NCBI GenBank assembly: GCA_003169835.1 | Contig: PNAI01000025.1 | Span: forward strand, 20,826-84,825 | Source of the DNA: Hyphomicrobiales bacterium | GTDB lineage: Bacteria; Pseudomonadota; Alphaproteobacteria; Rhizobiales; Xanthobacteraceae | Length of the DNA: 64,000 nt | Direction of reading: 5' to 3' | Shown here: positions 41,062 to 49,389 of the stretch, one piece after another | Numbering within the stretch: the first letter of the stretch is position 1 | Layout of the letters: the number at the start of each line of letters is the position of its first letter | Notes under the pieces: model-generated | What the model was told of the DNA's origin: nothing | The model's database searches: none | The model's input: the letters and a program-made list of their open reading frames with translations, nothing else | Program-made: the position numbers and the translations under genes

Positions 41062-41685
41062 ATGACCGATCGCCTCCTTGTGCTCGTGCGCCACGGCGAA
41101 AGCGAGTGGAACAAAAAAAACCTGTTCACCGGCTGGCGCGATGTCGATCTTACCGAAGTCGGCATCGCGGAGGCGCGCGCCGCCGGCCGCAAGCTCAAAG
41201 CGCAAGGGCTCACATTCGATATCGGCTACACCTCTGCCTTGAAGCGCGCCCAGCGCACGCTCGATCTCATGCTCGAGGAACTGGGGCAAACAGCCATTCC
41301 CCTCATTAAAAACCAGGCGCTCAACGAGCGCGACTACGGCGAACTTTCAGGACTCAACAAGGACGATGCGCGCGCCAAATGGGGGCCGGAGAAAGTCCAC
41401 ATCTGGCGCCGCTCCTACGATATCGCGCCACCGGGCGGCGAAAGCCTCAAAGACACCGCCGCGCGCGTGCTGCCCTATTATCTGCAGGAAATCCTCCCGC
41501 GCGTGCTGCGCGGCGAACGCGTACTTCTCTCCGCGCACGGAAATTCCTTGCGCGCGCTAGTCATGGTGCTCGACCGGCTCGGGCCCGACGAGATCGTCAA
41601 GCGCGAACTCGGCACCGGCGTGCCGATGATCTACCGGCTCAACGCGGACGCGACTGTTGCGAGCAAGCTCGATCTCGCGGCGTGA
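41062..41685 (+). CDS. gpmA: 2,3-Bisphosphoglycerate-dependent phosphoglycerate mutase
   Basis: A 207-residue glycolytic mutase. The phospho-His motif is [20 protein letters not shown], and the second His is in [33 protein letters not shown] and [10 protein letters not shown] are diagnostic. An ATG at 41035 lies in the upstream repeat. The ATG at 41062, with GAGGG just upstream, fits the family start [12 protein letters not shown]. Confidence 0.96.
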   Translation: MTDRLLVLVRHGESEWNKKNLFTGWRDVDLTEVGIAEARAAGRKLKAQGLTFDIGYTSALKRAQRTLDLMLEELGQTAIPLIKNQALNERDYGELSGLNKDDARAKWGPEKVHIWRRSYDIAPPGGESLKDTAARVLPYYLQEILPRVLRGERVLLSAHGNSLRALVMVLDRLGPDEIVKRELGTGVPMIYRLNADATVASKLDLAA

Positions 41686-41809
41686 GGATGAACTCAATTT
41701 TCGCCGCCCACGCCCTGCAGCATTTGCACTAACATAATGTCGTATCGCCGCCCGGTCCGCCGTGCTTGAATGGCGGTGGAAAGTTCGATCGAGGTTTCAG
41801 GGGAGATCC

Positions 41810-42381
41810 ATGCCGCAAACCAAGCCAATGACATTCGCGCGCCGCGCGCCGCGCGCTTTGCCTGCTCGTCATTTCCATGCTCGCGCTGGTGGCGACCGCG
41901 CGCCGCATCTTCCGCGGGAGAGATCGAGGCCGACGTCAACGCAACGCTCGCTCGATTCTACCGGCATGTCGTAGGCTCGCAAGATTTGGCCGGCCGCGCC
42001 GCCGGAGTTCTGGTGTTCCCCTCCATCGTCAAAGCCGGCATTGGCATCGGCGGCGAGTACGGCGAGGGCGCGCTGCGGATCAAAGGCAAGACCGCCGGCT
42101 ATTACAATTCAATTTCCGCCTCGGTCAGTTTTCAGCTTGGCGTGCAGGCGCGCTCCGTCATCATCTTGTTCATGACCGAGGATGCCCTTGGAAGCTTTCG
42201 GCGCAAGGATGGCTGGAAAGTCGGCGTCGATGGATCGGTCGCGCTGATTACGCTTGGCGCTGGCGGCTCGATCGACACCAATCAGATCACCAAACCCGTG
42301 ATCGGATTCATCCTCGACGAAAAAGGGCTGATGTATAATCTGACTTTGGAAGGCTCGAAGATTTCGCGCATCAAGCGCTGA
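41810..42381 (+). pseudogene. SYLF/YSC84-type lipid-binding protein, N-terminus broken by two frameshifts
   Basis: The body (from about 41900) is a SYLF domain: [49 protein letters not shown] and GSVALITLGAGGSI. The expected start is ATG 41810 with a strong site AGGGGAGA. From there the signal peptide is spread over three frames: MPQTKPMTFA, then RALCLLVISMLALVATA in the next frame, then ASSAGEIEADVNATLARF in the third. Breaks fall near 41837 in a GCGCGCCGCGCG run and near 41900. The open frame from 41770 lacks a believable N-terminus. Either a recent pseudogene or indel errors in a GC-rich tract. Confidence 0.78.
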
Positions 42382-42390
42382 GCAAAGCTT

Positions 42391-42900
42391 TCACTTGATC
42401 ACGAACGGGACGGCCTCGATCAAGGAACGCACGATGACATCGGGGTCGCGCGGGCGTGGCTCGTTCGTGTAGCCATGATCGATGAATACAGTGCGGCATC
42501 CGGCCGCCTTTCCGGCCTCGACGTCGCGCCATCGATCCCCGATCATCCAGCTTTGCAAAAGTGAAAGCTTGCGCTCCTTTGCCGCCTCCAGCAGCAAACC
42601 GGGCTTGGGTTTGCGGCATGCGCAATTGTCGGCCTCCGCATGGAAGCAGACCTTGATATCGTCGACCTTCAGAGTCTTCCGCAGCAGCGCGTGCATGGCG
42701 TCGGCCACATCGCGCGAAATATTCGGCTGGTTGGTGGCGACGATCACCAGAAAACCCGCGGCAGCAAACGCCTCGATCGCCTCGCGCACGCCCGGGAGGA
42801 TGACGAACTGCGCGAGCGATTCCGGTCCGACTGGCCGGCCGTCGAGCACCTCATTGCGGTTGATCACCCCGTCGCGGTCGAGAAAAACGGCGCGGTTCAT
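42391..42900 (-). CDS. HAD phosphatase of the GmhB/HisB-N type
   Basis: A 169-residue HAD-superfamily phosphatase. The nucleophile motif FLDRDGVIN, the Thr in VATNQPNISRD, and the GDRWRDVEAGKAAGC loop are intact. The zinc-loop CFHAEADNCACRKPKPG has the C-H-C-C pattern of D-glycero-manno-heptose 1,7-bisphosphate phosphatase. With no other heptose genes nearby, the substrate may be another sugar phosphate. The ATG at 42900 fits the motif spacing; GTG 42909 is less likely. Confidence 0.85.
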   Translation of the reverse strand: MNRAVFLDRDGVINRNEVLDGRPVGPESLAQFVILPGVREAIEAFAAAGFLVIVATNQPNISRDVADAMHALLRKTLKVDDIKVCFHAEADNCACRKPKPGLLLEAAKERKLSLLQSWMIGDRWRDVEAGKAAGCRTVFIDHGYTNEPRPRDPDVIVRSLIEAVPFVIK

Positions 42901-42966
42901 GGACGGCACTCTATGACCGGCGCCCGCGCGGCGGGAGGCTGTCGCAGCTTCAGAAATCTATTGGTT

Positions 42967-43042
<76 letters not shown>

Positions 43043-43212
43043 CGCGCCACCACTGCGGGTACACCCGCAAGCTCGCGTCGTTTACCAAAGGGTCGTCATA
43101 CTGTCCAGCAAGCTCGGCCATTGGCCGCATCGGCGCATGCGTGCGCCAAAGGAGTGCACAAAAGTGGCGCCGGGGCTGGACGGCCTGCACGTCTTGAATG
43201 CGCAAATAAAAA

Positions 43213-43235
43213 GCCGCCGGGACGAGCCCGGCGGC
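43213..43235 (-). terminator. Intrinsic terminator for the Spy/CpxP-like gene
   Basis: A perfect 9-bp stem GCCGCCGGG/CCCGGCGGC with loop ACGAG. On the reverse strand it is followed by TTTTTATTT. It lies 64 bp past the stop of the leftward gene at 43299. Confidence 0.88.
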
Positions 43236-43298
43236 TTGGTGTGGCGCAGCAATCGTCAGGGAGGTTAGCGCCAATTGCTGCGCCGACGATTGCGACGA

Positions 43299-43892
43299 TT
43301 AGAGTTCGTTCTCCGTGCGGCGCTGCCGCGGGCCAGGCCGGCGATCGGGCGTCGGCGTGGTAGGCGTCATTTGCTGCTCGGGTCCACCCATGTTCCGCCA
43401 GCCGCCGCGTCCGAAGTGATGCCGTCCGCCCTCGCGGAACAGCATTGCGAACCGCTGCTTCTGACTGTCGTCGAGGCTCTTGTAGAGCGGATCGACCGCG
43501 TCGGCGAGTTTCTTCAGCGTCGTCCCTTGCGTGGACATCGTGTCGGCGCGCTCACGCAGACGTTCAATCATGTTGTCGCGGCGCTGCGCCGGATCGGCCT
43601 GCTCCCGCATTTTGCGAAACTTCTCGAAACGCTCATCGCGCTGTTTGGCGCGCTCGCGCAACGCGATTTCCACGGCCGGCCAGCTCTTTTCCTGGGCGGG
43701 TGTGAGTCGCAGTCCCGCTTTCAATCCGGCGATACGTGCGTCGGTGAATGCGGCCCGGTCTTCAGGTGTCAGCCGCGGACGCTGTTGAGCGGTATTGCTA
43801 CCGGGCTGGTTCGGCGAAGTTTGCTGAGCATAAACCAAGGACGCGCCGACGATTGTGAGTGCGGTCGTCCCGGCAAGCATTACTTTCCACAT
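43299..43892 (-). CDS. Spy/CpxP-like LTXXQ periplasmic protein
   Basis: A 197-residue exported protein. The signal peptide is MWKVMLAGTTALTIVGASLV ending near YAQ. The LTXXQ repeats appear as PRLTPEDRAAF and LRLTPAQEKSWPAVE, with a long charged helical middle (RERAKQRDERFEKFRKM) and a Pro/Arg-rich tail (RRPGPRQRR). The family includes Spy, a periplasmic chaperone, and CpxP, a stress-sensor brake; which role applies is unknown. GGAGG 7 nt before the ATG at 43892 settles the start. A paralogue lies upstream. Confidence 0.83.
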   Translation of the reverse strand: MWKVMLAGTTALTIVGASLVYAQQTSPNQPGSNTAQQRPRLTPEDRAAFTDARIAGLKAGLRLTPAQEKSWPAVEIALRERAKQRDERFEKFRKMREQADPAQRRDNMIERLRERADTMSTQGTTLKKLADAVDPLYKSLDDSQKQRFAMLFREGGRHHFGRGGWRNMGGPEQQMTPTTPTPDRRPGPRQRRTENEL

Positions 43893-44170
43893 GGGTTGCC
43901 TCCAATGGCACTGTTGATGCGCCAAGTTGAAATTAAATGCCGCCCGTCATCAAGTTAAAGTTTCGCAACAATGCCGCCGGTTGCGCTGCAAAAAATGAAG
44001 GTTTGTTCAGCGAGCGCGCGCAAATAACCGCAGAGCGATGCCAATCGTCGGATTTCGCGCACGCAGGTGCGCTACGTGTGATCATTTCGTGTGGCGGCAA
44101 GATAATTTGCCGCAGCGCGAGAAAATAATCTCGCGATCACGTCGTCGAAGATTGTGATCGGAAGTCTGAA

Positions 44171-44611
44171 CTATTTGGACGCCAACAATTGTTCAAGTCC
44201 GGCCGAGCGCGCGAGCATCATCATGCTGCGCCTCTGGTTTTCATCGAGCGCCTTGATCAATGGCACCGCCATCGCGGCAATCCGCCTCAATCGATGTGCG
44301 ACGGCGCTGCCCGCACGGTCGCTTGAGTTAAGCTCTGGCGATCCCTTCGCCTGCCATTGCGCCATATCATGCAGCGCGGCCTCGACCGGGGCCCAGAACG
44401 ATTCCTGCGCCGGCCGCAGATTGAGCACAAATTTCAGCAGCGTAATGTGCATCTCCTTGACGACGACATCCGATGGAACATCGGCGCGTTGCCGCCCCTC
44501 CGTCGTCCTTCCCGTAGTCTGCGCCGATGCCTGCGAGCAGAACATGATTGAGACTACGGTCGCGCCGAGAAAAATGCCAACGCAAATGCTGACGAATGCT
44601 CGCTTTCTCAT
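44171..44611 (-). CDS. Diverged LTXXQ-type exported protein
   Basis: A 146-residue protein with an N-terminal signal peptide or anchor (VSICVGIFLGATVVSIMFCS). Its LNLRPAQESFWAPVEAALHD resembles the LRLTPAQEKSW block of the next gene but lost the LT of LTXXQ. A second conserved block is AVPLIKALDENQRRSMMMLA. Probably a distant paralogue of the gene at 43299, 278 bp downstream on the same strand. A Cys in SIMFCSQASA could be a lipobox but lacks a good consensus. Confidence 0.72.
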   Translation of the reverse strand: MRKRAFVSICVGIFLGATVVSIMFCSQASAQTTGRTTEGRQRADVPSDVVVKEMHITLLKFVLNLRPAQESFWAPVEAALHDMAQWQAKGSPELNSSDRAGSAVAHRLRRIAAMAVPLIKALDENQRRSMMMLARSAGLEQLLASK

Positions 44612-44936
44612 GACTGCCATCCCTGTTCGTTATTTGAAGGGCCGTGTTTTTTCCGCTGGATCACCGCCTCACGAATAAGCAAATTCGCGGAGCGCCAAAA
44701 GGCCGCATTTTATTAGCGGAGTTCCGATCGTCATCGATAACAAATCTTGAAATCGGTTACCGGCATTGTGCGCGTGCAATTAACCGTGACGGAATTGCGA
44801 AGTATCCCTGAACACGGGATGAATCGGGAGGGTGACGAAAAATAAGATTAAAAAAAGCATGATCCGATTGTTTAGATCGGATCATGCCTGCGTGGTTTTA
44901 TGCGCCGACAAAAATAATCAGGGCACGATCGTCTGC
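44612..44936. other. Intergenic region between leuA and the Spy-like pair
   Basis: This 325-bp stretch lies downstream of leuA and upstream of the leftward gene at 44171-44611. It holds the leuA terminator at 44850-44887 and AT-rich sequence (about 44680-44855) that presumably contains the promoter of the Spy-like gene; no clear -35/-10 pair stands out. No coding region is supported. Confidence 0.4.
44850..44887 (-). terminator. Intrinsic terminator of leuA
   Basis: A perfect 12-bp stem GCATGATCCGAT/ATCGGATCATGC (44857-44868 with 44876-44887) and a 7-nt loop. On the reverse strand it is followed by seven Ts and further T-rich sequence. It lies 50 bp past the leuA stop. Confidence 0.92.
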
Positions 44937-46514
44937 TTAGCCGACATCGGTGGAATGAATGCGGTTTTCGATCCCAGGCGCCCTGTTCCGTTTGCTGGTG
45001 AGCTTGTTGAGCGCGCCGAGATAGGCTTTCGCCGACGCCACCAGCGTATCGGGGTCGGCGCCCTTGGCGGTAAACGAGCGGCCGTTCTCGGAAAGGCGCA
45101 CCGACACCTCGGCCTGAGCGTCGGTTCCTTCCGTCACCGCATGCACCTGGTAGAGCTCGAGCTTCGCGTCATGCGGCACCAGCTCGCGGATCGCCTTGAA
45201 GATGGCGTCCACCGGGCCGTTGCCGGTCGATTGCGTGGTGATGTGCTTGCCCTCGATATCGAGCGTGAGCGTCGCCGACTGCGGCCCCATCGTGCCGGCG
45301 ATCACCGTGAGCGAGAGTACTTTGATCCGATCGTGCGCGGTGGCGATTTCCTCGTCCACCAGCGCCTCGATGTCCTCGTCGTAGACCTGCTTTTTCTTGT
45401 CGGCGAGCGCCTTGAAGCGCACAAACGCGTCTTCCAATTGATTGTCGGCCAAATGATAGCCGAGCTCCTCGAGTTTGTGCACGAACGCATGACGGCCGGA
45501 ATGCTTGCCCATCACCAGCGAAGTCTGTTTCACGCCGACGCTCTCCGGCGTCATGATCTCGTAGGTCTGCGTGTGCTTGAGCATTCCGTCCTGGTGGATG
45601 CCGCTCTCGTGTGCGAATGCGTTCCGCCCGACGATCGCCTTGTTGTACTGCACCGGGAACGACGTCACCGCCGACACCAGCTTCGAGGCGCGCATGAGCA
45701 TGGTCGAGTTGACGCCGGTCCAGAACGGCATCACGTCGTTGCGCACTTGCATCGCCATCACGACCTCTTCGAGCGAGGCGTTACCCGCCCGCTCGCCGAT
45801 GCCGTTGACGGTGCATTCGATCTGACGCGCCCCCGCGCGCACGCCGGCCAGCGAATTGGCGACCGCCATGCCGAGGTCGTCGTGGCAATGCACCGAAAAC
45901 ACTGCCTTGTCGGAATTCGGCACGCGCTCGCGCACCATCTTGAACAGCGCGAAATATTCCTCCGGCACGGTGTAGCCCACGGTATCGGGGATGTTGATGG
46001 TCGTGGCGCCGGCATTGATCGCGGCCTCCACGCAGCGGCAAAGGAAATCGTGCTCCGTGCGCGTGCCGTCCTCGGCCGACCATTCGACGTCGTCGGTATG
46101 GCTGCGTGCGCGTGTGACCTGCGCGATCACCATCTCGTAGACCTCGTGCGGCTGTTTCTGCAGCTTCCATTTCATGTGCACCGGCGAGGTCGAGAGAAAC
46201 GTATGGATGCGTCTGCGCTTGGCAGGTTTGATCGCCTCGGCGCAGCGGTCGATGTCCTTTGGCGCCGCGCGCGAGAGACCGCAGATGACGGCGTTCTTGG
46301 CGCGCTTGGCGATTTCCTGCACGGCGGCAAAATCGCCTTCCGATGCGATCGGAAAGCCGGCCTCGATGATGTCCACGCCCATCTCGTCGAGCAGCTCAGC
46401 GACCTGGATCTTCTCTTCATGGGTCATGGTCGCGCCCGGGCATTGCTCGCCGTCGCGCAAGGTGGTGTCGAAGATGACGACGCGGTCCTTCTCGGACTTG
46501 GTCGAGGTGGTCAT
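44937..46514 (-). CDS. leuA: 2-Isopropylmalate synthase
   Basis: A 525-residue enzyme that condenses 2-ketoisovalerate and acetyl-CoA, the first step of leucine synthesis. The DRE-TIM motif is IFDTTLRDGEQCPGATM, the metal His pair is in FSVHCHDDLGM, and NGIGERAGNASLEE is diagnostic. The C-terminal leucine-binding regulatory domain (about residues 400-505, with TGNGPVDAIFKAI) implies feedback inhibition. It is preceded by a Leu-rich leader peptide and hairpin, implying attenuation as well. It ends at a strong terminator, so it is transcribed alone. Confidence 0.97.
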   Translation of the reverse strand: MTTSTKSEKDRVVIFDTTLRDGEQCPGATMTHEEKIQVAELLDEMGVDIIEAGFPIASEGDFAAVQEIAKRAKNAVICGLSRAAPKDIDRCAEAIKPAKRRRIHTFLSTSPVHMKWKLQKQPHEVYEMVIAQVTRARSHTDDVEWSAEDGTRTEHDFLCRCVEAAINAGATTINIPDTVGYTVPEEYFALFKMVRERVPNSDKAVFSVHCHDDLGMAVANSLAGVRAGARQIECTVNGIGERAGNASLEEVVMAMQVRNDVMPFWTGVNSTMLMRASKLVSAVTSFPVQYNKAIVGRNAFAHESGIHQDGMLKHTQTYEIMTPESVGVKQTSLVMGKHSGRHAFVHKLEELGYHLADNQLEDAFVRFKALADKKKQVYDEDIEALVDEEIATAHDRIKVLSLTVIAGTMGPQSATLTLDIEGKHITTQSTGNGPVDAIFKAIRELVPHDAKLELYQVHAVTEGTDAQAEVSVRLSENGRSFTAKGADPDTLVASAKAYLGALNKLTSKRNRAPGIENRIHSTDVG

Positions 46515-46581
46515 GGGATTTTTCCTTCTCGCTCTGCGCCTTCACATCGGCGCTCTGGGTTCCTGGCTCTTTCGGAAACTC

Positions 46582-46620
46582 CCTGAGGGCCAAGGCGCAA
46601 GCGCCCAGCCGGCTCTCAGG
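46582..46620 (-). promoter_or_regulatory. Hairpin at the end of the leuA leader peptide
   Basis: On the leuA transcript, the outer arms CCTGAG/CTCAGG extended by GGCC/GGCT (10 bp with one G-U) enclose an inner stem GGCGC-AA-GCGCC. The stop codon of the leader peptide lies in the 5' arm, so ribosome position would control folding. No U-run follows, so it is not a standard intrinsic terminator. Rho-dependent or translational control is possible. Confidence 0.55.
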
Positions 46621-46720
46621 GGCCGATAAGGAGCAGGAGCCCGCCGAGAATGAGGGCAGCCACGGGCCGGGCAATGTCGGCCCCCCGGGTGATCGCGCAA
46701 ATTTCAAAGCGCGGCGACAT
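46616..46720 (-). CDS. Leu-rich leader peptide of leuA (attenuator)
   Basis: A 34-codon open frame, ATG 46720 to TGA 46616, with AAGG upstream. The peptide starts MSPRFEICAITRG and ends VAALILGGLLLLIGP, with six Leu codons in nine positions (CTC ATT CTC GGC GGG CTC CTG CTC CTT). It stops within the hairpin at 46582-46620 and lies 101 nt before leuA. Attenuation of branched-chain amino-acid genes by such leaders is established in proteobacteria. Here the call rests on Leu clustering, position and structure. Confidence 0.65.
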   Translation of the reverse strand: MSPRFEICAITRGADIARPVAALILGGLLLLIGP

Positions 46721-46917
46721 GCCAAAAACCTTCGTCAGCAGGTAACTCTAAGGTCGCGCAGATCAATGAATAGCGCGTTAACCCTTGAGGTTCTTGCGCC
46801 TCTTCTAGCGGAAGGTAGGCGACCTTCGCAAGATCGGTAACGCGATTTTACGGCCGGCGCTGACGCCGGGCGAAGTTTCCCCTTAGAAGCGTTGCCTGCG
46901 CGCAACGGTAATGTCAG

Positions 46918-47814
46918 TCACGCTGCCACGGTGCCGGCTTCCCAGCCCAGCATCGCGCGTTTGCGCGTGATGCCCCAGTGATAGCCGGTGAGCTCGCCGG
47001 ATTTGCCGATCACGCGATGGCAAGGCACCACGAATGCTATGGGATTTTTCCCGACCGCGGTGCCGACCGCGCGTGCGGCCTTAGGCGAACCGACCTTGCT
47101 GGCAATATCGGAATAGGTCGAGGCACAACCGAGCGGAATGCGAAGCAGTGTGTCCCACACGCGCACTTCGAAATCCGTGCCGATCAGCATCACGCGCAGC
47201 GGCCGGTCCGGCCGCCAAAGTTTCTGATCGAAGATGCGTTGCGCGATCGGCGCCGTGCGCGCGGCGTCCTCGGAATATTTCGCCTTGAGCCAGCGCCGGC
47301 GCATGTCGGTGAGTGCCGCCTTCTCCTTGCCGGCGTCGGCAAACGCGAGCCCGCACAATCCGCGCTCGCTCGCCATCACCAGCGCCGTGCCGAACGGGCA
47401 GGGGTGCAGGCCATAGGAAATCGTCAGCCCTTCGCCGCCGGTTTTCCATTCGCCCGGCGACATCGCTTCGTGCGTCACAAACAGATCGTGCAATCGCCCG
47501 GGTCCTGAGAGACCTACTTCGTACGCCGCATCGAGCACGCTCGCCGAGTCGCGCAAGAGCGTCCGCGCACTGTCGAGCGTAAGTGCCTGCAGGAAAGCTT
47601 TCGGCGTGATTCCGGCCCAGCGCCGGAACAAGTGATGCAGATCGGTGGTGGTGACGCCTGCGGCCTCCGCAATCTGCTCGATCTCGGGCTGTGTGCGCCA
47701 GTGTCCGCGGATATGCGCGATGGCGCGGCGCACGATGTCGTAATCGGCCGCGGCATCGGTCAGGGACTTCAAATCAGGCATACGGTCGGGCGAGAGCATG
47801 GCGGTCTCCATCAT
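46918..47814 (-). CDS. Ada-like protein: AraC-type DNA-binding domain fused to O6-methylguanine methyltransferase
   Basis: A 298-residue protein. Residues about 25-110 form an AraC helix-turn-helix region (IEQIAEAAGVTTTDLHHLFR, WAGITPKAFLQ). The C-terminal half is a methyltransferase with the acceptor Cys in VVPCHRVIGKSGELTGYHWG. The N-terminal zinc-Cys domain of classical Ada, which senses methyl phosphotriesters, is missing, so induction by that route is not expected. GGAG precedes ATG 47814. The frame stays open far upstream through the repeat at 47873-47993, but that part is not coding. Confidence 0.9.
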   Translation of the reverse strand: MMETAMLSPDRMPDLKSLTDAAADYDIVRRAIAHIRGHWRTQPEIEQIAEAAGVTTTDLHHLFRRWAGITPKAFLQALTLDSARTLLRDSASVLDAAYEVGLSGPGRLHDLFVTHEAMSPGEWKTGGEGLTISYGLHPCPFGTALVMASERGLCGLAFADAGKEKAALTDMRRRWLKAKYSEDAARTAPIAQRIFDQKLWRPDRPLRVMLIGTDFEVRVWDTLLRIPLGCASTYSDIASKVGSPKAARAVGTAVGKNPIAFVVPCHRVIGKSGELTGYHWGITRKRAMLGWEAGTVAA

Positions 47815-47872
47815 TTGCTCTCCATCTAGGCTTCCGTGGGCTATCTGCCCACCCGATTTCTGCTCTCTTACT

Positions 47873-47993
47873 TCTCCCTCCCCGTCCCCGGGGAGGGTCG
47901 GCGCGTAGCGCCGGGGTGGGGTGACTTTGCAAAGCAGACCCCACCCGGCCACTCGCTTCGCTCGTGTCCACCCTCCCCGCAAGCGGGGAGGGA
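47873..47993. repeat. GC-rich palindromic repeat cluster
   Basis: The gap between the Ada-like gene and DUF2244 is filled by stems. CTCCCTCCCC with CCGGGGAGGG (about 47876-47898) is followed by GGCGCGTAGCGCC, then GTGGGGTGACTTTGCAAAGC with CAGACCCCAC, and CCTCCCCGCAAGCGGGGAGG near 47973-47993. Such clusters are common in Hyphomicrobiales and may end the leftward DUF2244 transcript. Confidence 0.7.
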
Positions 47994-48512
47994 TCAAACC
48001 ACGGTTCTTGCCGGCCCTCTTTTGGCCTCCGCGAGTGCGGCCGAAAGCCGCCTGGCGAAGTTTTCTTTCTCTCTCGGGCCGAGAAAGCTCGCGACCACCA
48101 GCCGCCAGCCGCACGACACCAGGGACAATCGCTGCAGGCCGAACTCCTCGTGCGCCTCGCGCTCGATCCGGGTCCACAGCGGGTTGAGCATCCATTCGTT
48201 TGCTTTGCCGCGATGGCTCACCTTGCGCACGCGCAATTCCGAAGCCGTGACGGTCACCTGCTCATAGGCCGCGGCGGCGCGGTAGTTGGCGCGAAATGCC
48301 CAATAGACCAGCGCCACATCGAGCCCGAGGAATCCCACCACCGGCCAGGCGCCGATGAGGTAGAACACGATGCCGCCGAGAAAACTGAAACCTCCGACCA
48401 GCAGCATCACAAGCATAAATCCCGCGCGGCCGAGCGAACGATGCGGCGTGATCGTCGCCGAAAAAAGCGTGGGCTCAGGATTCGAGTCGTTGTCGGGACT
48501 CATGGCGGTCAT
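47994..48512 (-). CDS. DUF2244 membrane protein
   Basis: A 172-residue protein of the DUF2244 family with two membrane helices (GFMLVMLLVGGFSFLGGIVF and GAWPVVGFLGLDVALVYWAF) and a cytoplasmic C-terminal domain with WMLNPLWTRIEREAHEEFGL. Its function is unknown; relatives often lie near cytochrome oxidase genes, not the case here. ATG 48503 is an alternative start. It is divergent from nth, 12 bp apart. Confidence 0.85.
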   Translation of the reverse strand: MTAMSPDNDSNPEPTLFSATITPHRSLGRAGFMLVMLLVGGFSFLGGIVFYLIGAWPVVGFLGLDVALVYWAFRANYRAAAAYEQVTVTASELRVRKVSHRGKANEWMLNPLWTRIEREAHEEFGLQRLSLVSCGWRLVVASFLGPREKENFARRLSAALAEAKRGPARTVV

Positions 48513-48524
48513 TATACGTGAAAC

Positions 48525-49292
48525 ATGGGCATGGGAAACATGGCGAGCAAATCGGCAAAACGACTTGAACCTGAGGCGGCGCTAAAGCGCAGCAAACCAA
48601 AGAGCGCTAGAAAACTCCTCGCGCCCGCGAAATCAACAAAGCCTTCACGGCCATGGACCCTGGCCGAGGTTACGGAAGCCTTCCGCCGTTTCCGCGCCGC
48701 GAACCCTGAGCCGCGTGGAGAACTCGCCCACGTCAATCCCTACACGCTGTTGGTGGCGGTGGTGCTCTCAGCCCAAGCTACCGATGCAGGCGTGAACAAG
48801 GCGACGCCCGCGCTGTTTGCGCTCGCAGACACACCGCAGAAGATGGTCAAGCTGGGTGAGCCGCGCGTGCGCGACCTGATCAAGACCATTGGCCTCTTCC
48901 GCAACAAGGCCAAGAACGTGGTTGCGCTGTCGGAACGGCTTGTCGCCGAACACGGCAGCCAAGTGCCGCGCACGCGCGAGGCGCTCGAAGCGCTTCCCGG
49001 TGTCGGCCGCAAAACCGCAAATGTCGTGCTCAACATGGCATTCGGTGAGCCCACCATCGCGGTGGACACCCACATTTTTCGCATCGGCAACCGCACGGGG
49101 CTCGCGCCCGGCAAGACGCCGTTCGAGGTGGAGCAAAAACTCGAAGCAGCCATACCGGACGAATTCAAGCGCCACGCTCACCATTGGCTGATCCTGCACG
49201 GCCGCTATGTTTGCGTCGCACGCAAGCCGCTGTGCGAGAAATGCCTGATCAACGATCTGTGCAAGTGGTCGGAAAAGACGGTGGCTGCATAG
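48525..49292 (+). CDS. nth: Endonuclease III (DNA glycosylase/AP lyase)
   Basis: A 255-residue base-excision repair enzyme for oxidised pyrimidines. The helix-hairpin-helix ALPGVGRKTANVVLNMAFG contains the catalytic Lys, and VDTHIFRIGNRTG has the catalytic Asp. The iron-sulfur cluster is CVARKPLCEKCLINDLC (C-x6-C-x2-C-x5-C). A basic N-terminal extension of about 45 residues precedes the core, as in many alphaproteobacteria. Start 48525 is the longest ATG; ATG 48540 is equally possible. Confidence 0.96.
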   Translation: MGMGNMASKSAKRLEPEAALKRSKPKSARKLLAPAKSTKPSRPWTLAEVTEAFRRFRAANPEPRGELAHVNPYTLLVAVVLSAQATDAGVNKATPALFALADTPQKMVKLGEPRVRDLIKTIGLFRNKAKNVVALSERLVAEHGSQVPRTREALEALPGVGRKTANVVLNMAFGEPTIAVDTHIFRIGNRTGLAPGKTPFEVEQKLEAAIPDEFKRHAHHWLILHGRYVCVARKPLCEKCLINDLCKWSEKTVAA

Positions 49293-49380
49293 AGCATGAT
49301 CCCGAAAAGTGGGAACCGGTTTACCGCCTTCGCGAAGCCCGCTTCGGCGGACGAAGGAAGGTCGGAAAAGATTATGCTCA
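49292..49380. repeat. Nested intergenic repeats after nth
   Basis: An outer element, GAGCATGATCCCGAAAAGTG with GGAACCGGTTT (49292-49322) and TCGGAAAAGATTATGCTCA (49362-49380), has the form of a repeat known from Bradyrhizobium-like genomes. It is split by a second palindrome (49323-49361: CCTTCGCGAAGCCCGCTTCG, then GCGGACGAAGGAAGG). The outer ends GAGCAT and ATGCTC remain inverted. Confidence 0.7.
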
Positions 49381-49389
49381 AGCAAAAAC

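Noticed and set aside
44832..46586. A 584-codon open frame antisense to leuA
   Set aside because: It mirrors a highly conserved leuA on the other strand and has no family signature; high GC codon use keeps the antisense frame open.
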